From contig CAKOHQ010000042.1 in the NCBI GenBank assembly GCA_934085875.1, positions 1 through 9,308 of the forward strand: a stretch of 9,308 bases of DNA. The letters are read 5' to 3'. This document shows positions 6,597-9,308 of this stretch, piece by piece; position 1 is the first letter of the stretch, and every line of letters starts with the position of its first letter. The notes under the pieces are model-generated. The model was not told the DNA's origin. It ran no database searches and was given only the letters and a program-made list of their open reading frames with translations. A program made the translations under genes and the position numbers. This DNA comes from an uncultured Bacilli bacterium. GTDB taxonomy: Bacteria > Bacillota_I > Bacilli_A > RF39 > UBA660.

Positions 6597-6605
6597 TGTT
6601 ATAAT
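6597..6605 (+). promoter_or_regulatory. Extended -10 promoter of the AMP-binding gene
   Basis: TGTTATAAT is a perfect TGnTATAAT. A weak -35 (TTAAGA, 6578-6583) sits 16 bases upstream, and the predicted start is near 6612. GGAG at 6621-6624 lies eight bases before the ATG at 6633. A small dyad, TTCTT-T-AAGAA (6574-6584), covers the -35 position and could be an operator, but it is too short to insist on. Apart from this and the DUF378 promoter, I see nothing else in the 170-bp divergent region. Confidence 0.65.
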
Positions 6606-6632
6606 ATATGTAGAAATAAAGGAGAAGTCTGT

Positions 6633-8525
6633 ATGAATTATAGTTTAAAAGATTTTAAAAAAGAAATAGACAATATTGAAAGTGACAAAAATCATTATTT
6701 TTATAACACATTTACTTATGATAAAAAGAATAGAAAAATATTAAATGAAATTGATTTAAACCATAACTATCCTTGGATAAAAGAAATATGGGAAAGAAAT
6801 AAAGAACGTTTAAATAGTGTAGCAATTAAATATAGAGGAAATACATTTACATATGAAGATTTTTTCTTAAATTCTTATAAATATGCAAAGTCATTAAAAT
6901 CTTATGGAATAAAAAAAGGTGATGAATTTATATGCTGTTTAGAAAATACACCAGAGTTTCCATTTATTATGGGAGCTACTAGTATCGTTGGCGCAAAAGT
7001 AAATCTTTTATCTTCAGATATGGATAAAGAGTATTTAAAGCAAATTATTAATAATGCAACTTCAAATTTAATATTTGTAAGTGAAAAAAATATAGAAGAA
7101 TTTAGTTATACACTTTCTGAAATAAAAAATAAAATTATTGTTTTAATTCCACTAGAGTTTTCAATTGGCAAAAATCAATTTAAAAATATAACAGACCAAT
7201 ATTATAAAGTAGATGAAAATAAAATTAATAGTGCAATACAAAGAATAGAGAAAGTTGTAGGAATAGATGAGTTTTTAAAAAATGGAGAAAAATACGAAGA
7301 TACTGTATTTGAAAAAACAGGATTAGATGATGATTTCACTATAACTTATACAAGTGGTTCAACAAGTTCTAATAAACCTAAAGGATTAGTTCATAAAGTA
7401 AGAAGTTATATTACAATGGGAAGGTATCATGATTCAGAAATATCAAAAATACCTTCTATGAAAAATTTAACTATGCTTGCACTAGTAAGGACTATGAGTG
7501 ATACGGATTTTATGAGTGCAATTTCAGATGTTTTTATGCAAAGCGCAAATGTAGCATTAGAACCAATAAATGATAAAGATTTTGTTTTAGAGTCAATACT
7601 AATGAATAAGCCTGCAATAGTTTTAACATCAAGGTCAGTATGGTTATATGTTATGAAAAAACAAATGAAAGAAGAAAAATATAAAAAGATAAAATTTCCA
7701 TATTTAATAGCACCAATGTGTATTGGAGAACCGTTAGATGGAACAGAAGAAAGAATTTTAAATAAATGGTTTAGAAAATTAAAATCTGGTGTAAGTCTAA
7801 CTCACACACCAATGTCTGTAGTTTGTATGAGTATAGCTGGTGGTGATTCAGAACATGGAGGAATTTTTGTTAAAATGTATCGTTCTATACAAAGTAAAAG
7901 GTTTAGTAGATTAGGATATAATGGACCAATTGGAATGAGTACATATGGTATGGTAAAAATACAATGCTTAAGAAAAGATGGAACTTATGCAGATTATTTA
8001 GAACCAGGAAACCTAGTTGCAAATTCACCTTGTACTATGCATGGCTACGTAAATAATGATGAAGCTAACAAAAGTTTTTACATAAAAGATGCCTACGGAA
8101 AAGAGTGGGCTAACTTAAATACTTATGGTTTTATTGATAAGTTTGGAAATATAAGTGTTAAAGGACGTATTAATAACGATGATAATGAAATACCAAATTA
8201 TTTAATAGCAGATGAAATATTAAAAGATACAAAAAGAATTATGTCATGTGAAGTTGTAAATGTTCCGTACGAAAATAAAAAAGTATATGTAGCTCATATA
8301 GAATTTCAAATGTATAATAATTTCAACGAAAAAGAAATATTAAATAGTATATGTAAAAGATGTGAAAAAAAATTCGGTTTTGATATTTTAAATAATTTAT
8401 ATTTTAGAATAAGAGATAATGAAGAATCTTTTCCAATTACTCCTACTTTAAAAAGAAGTTTTAAAGCATTAATAGATGAAGGAATAACAGATAAATGTAT
8501 AAGTGCAATAAAAATTTATAAATAA
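6633..8525 (+). CDS. Divergent AMP-binding (ANL superfamily) acyl-activating enzyme-like protein
   Basis: This 630-aa protein has the full ANL layout: a large N-domain, then a C-terminal lid. The A3 P-loop-like motif is clear as YTSGSTSSNKPKG (239-251), with a two-residue insertion relative to the usual STGxPKG. IGEPLDGTEERILNKWF (364-380) matches the family's region before A5. KFGNISVKGR (503-512) matches A8, and ITPTLKRSFKAL (602-613) matches A10, keeping the catalytic-type lysine K607. Two motifs are eroded: the A5 YGxTE is replaced around THTPMS (390-395), and the A7 TGD aligns to L495-N496-T497, losing the ribose-binding Asp. It should be related to acyl-CoA or acyl-AMP ligases, but the substrate is unknown and activity may be altered. 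It has its own promoter. No terminator is visible before the next gene, so read-through is possible. Confidence 0.8.
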   Translation: MNYSLKDFKKEIDNIESDKNHYFYNTFTYDKKNRKILNEIDLNHNYPWIKEIWERNKERLNSVAIKYRGNTFTYEDFFLNSYKYAKSLKSYGIKKGDEFICCLENTPEFPFIMGATSIVGAKVNLLSSDMDKEYLKQIINNATSNLIFVSEKNIEEFSYTLSEIKNKIIVLIPLEFSIGKNQFKNITDQYYKVDENKINSAIQRIEKVVGIDEFLKNGEKYEDTVFEKTGLDDDFTITYTSGSTSSNKPKGLVHKVRSYITMGRYHDSEISKIPSMKNLTMLALVRTMSDTDFMSAISDVFMQSANVALEPINDKDFVLESILMNKPAIVLTSRSVWLYVMKKQMKEEKYKKIKFPYLIAPMCIGEPLDGTEERILNKWFRKLKSGVSLTHTPMSVVCMSIAGGDSEHGGIFVKMYRSIQSKRFSRLGYNGPIGMSTYGMVKIQCLRKDGTYADYLEPGNLVANSPCTMHGYVNNDEANKSFYIKDAYGKEWANLNTYGFIDKFGNISVKGRINNDDNEIPNYLIADEILKDTKRIMSCEVVNVPYENKKVYVAHIEFQMYNNFNEKEILNSICKRCEKKFGFDILNNLYFRIRDNEESFPITPTLKRSFKALIDEGITDKCISAIKIYK

Positions 8526-8569
8526 AAAATAAAAAATAAAATTGATAACTTTATCTTGATAAAAAATAA

Positions 8570-8578
8570 TGATATAAT
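8570..8578 (+). promoter_or_regulatory. Extended -10 promoter of the sensor kinase gene
   Basis: TGATATAAT is the same perfect extended -10 as that of the LTA-synthase-like gene; the -35 position (TTTATC, 8550-8555) is poor. The start is predicted near 8585, just before an AAGGTG ribosome site (8587-8592) ten bases from the ATG at 8601. Upstream lie A-tracts (TAAAAAA twice, 8523-8536) like an UP element and two TTGATAA direct repeats (8542-8548, 8556-8562) flanking a TTATC. Confidence 0.6.
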
Positions 8579-8600
8579 GTTAAAGTAAGGTGTTGGTTAG

Positions 8601-9308
8601 ATGAATAATAGTGCATATTTTATAATATTGAGTTTATTGTATATATTATTTTTGAATATTATAGTTTTAGTAAAAAGTCACATAGATATAGTAAAATTTA
8701 ATATTTTTAAAAACATGTTAAAGCTGAATGCAATTGGTCTTATACTAGAATTATCTTGTATTTATAGAGGAATGCTGTATGGTGCAAATGACAATTATAA
8801 TTTATTATTTAACAAAATGTACTTATGTTATCTAATTTCATTTTGTTTCATATTTTATTTATATATTTTAAGTATTGCAATAGGTGATAAAAAATACAAA
8901 CAATATAGTAAAAAAATTAAAACAATATTAACTATTTCTATTTTAACTTGTTTTACAATAATTTTTAAAACATCTATAAATATTAATACTATAAATTATT
9001 TTTCGTACGGATTATCAGTAAATTTTGTATACTTTATATCATTTATTATAATTGTTTTAGCAATTCTAACTTTAATAAAATATAGAAAATCATTTAGTTT
9101 TATTAATTATTTGCCATTAATTATATTAATTGTAGGATTAACGATAATAGCTATAATTCAAAAAATAATACCATCATTAACATTAATAACTACAATTGAA
9201 TCATTTGTACTTTTTGTAATGTACTTCACAATAGAAAACCCAGATATGAAACTATTAGAAGAATTAGCAATAAACAAAAATTTATTACAACACAGCAACG
9301 AAGAAAAA
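8601..9308 (+). CDS. N-terminal seven-helix sensor part of a probable histidine kinase (partial)
   Basis: An open frame of 236 codons runs off the window with no stop. It holds about seven membrane helices (6-25, 40-58, 73-95, 108-123, 138-160, 168-188 and 193-210) with short loops. After helix seven come IENPDMKLLEELAINKNLL (211-229) and a polar, glutamate-rich stretch. From memory, a tail of this ENPD..L..EL form followed by a coiled linker leads into the HisKA domain (SHEIRTPL-type H box) in many low-GC Firmicute kinases. The kinase domain itself is not in the window, so the enzyme class is inference; a diguanylate cyclase or another output domain is the main alternative. There is no visible ligand-binding motif. 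The gene follows the AMP-binding gene by 75 bp and has its own promoter. Confidence 0.7.
   Translation, partial: MNNSAYFIILSLLYILFLNIIVLVKSHIDIVKFNIFKNMLKLNAIGLILELSCIYRGMLYGANDNYNLLFNKMYLCYLISFCFIFYLYILSIAIGDKKYKQYSKKIKTILTISILTCFTIIFKTSININTINYFSYGLSVNFVYFISFIIIVLAILTLIKYRKSFSFINYLPLIILIVGLTIIAIIQKIIPSLTLITTIESFVLFVMYFTIENPDMKLLEELAINKNLLQHSNEEK

Noticed and set aside
1..9308. CRISPR array, insertion sequence or phage module
   Set aside because: I found no spaced direct repeats, no transposase or phage-like frames, and no terminal inverted repeats on either strand.

Overview
The window is a very AT-rich stretch of bacterial DNA, apart from the G+C-rich tRNA. It reads cleanly with the standard bacterial code: Trp is always TGG, and the seven complete genes stop with TAA (six) or TAG (one). 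Canonical AGGAGG/GGAG ribosome sites, TGnTATAAT promoters, an LTA-synthase-like enzyme and formate-tetrahydrofolate ligase point to a low-GC Firmicute. A gut-type Bacilli/Mollicutes-related or clostridial lineage fits best, but this is inferred from composition and gene families only.

Layout. A tRNA-Gly(GCC) lies on the minus strand at the left edge (63-137). It shares a short divergent promoter region with a plus-strand envelope cluster. That cluster holds a membrane GT2 glycosyltransferase (232-1719), a 62-residue one-helix membrane protein translationally coupled to it (1719-1907), a terminator, then a separately promoted LTA-synthase-like transferase (1985-4018) overlapped by a single-pass extracytoplasmic protein of unknown function (4008-4661). 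A compact terminator-like hairpin sits directly against the ribosome site of fhs (4695-6254). fhs ends in a hairpin shared with the convergent small DUF378 membrane protein (6262-6462, minus). After a 170-bp divergent intergenic region come a divergent AMP-binding (ANL) enzyme (6633-8525) and the N-terminal seven-helix part of a probable sensor histidine kinase (8601 to the window end, cut off).

How the genes work together. The GT2 enzyme, the small membrane protein, the LTA-synthase-like enzyme and the anchored extracytoplasmic protein plausibly build or decorate one surface polymer or its lipid anchor. fhs supplies 10-formyl-THF and may depend on read-through or an internal promoter. The ANL enzyme has kept its P-loop and C-terminal lysine but lost recognisable A5 and A7 core motifs. 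The adjacent seven-helix sensor is a possible functional partner only by proximity.

I see no mobile element, CRISPR array or obvious defence system. The best leads are the ANL enzyme with eroded motifs, the hairpin between the 217-aa protein and fhs, the Ser at the usual Thr nucleophile position of the LTA-synthase-like protein, and the two uncharacterised membrane proteins of the envelope cluster.
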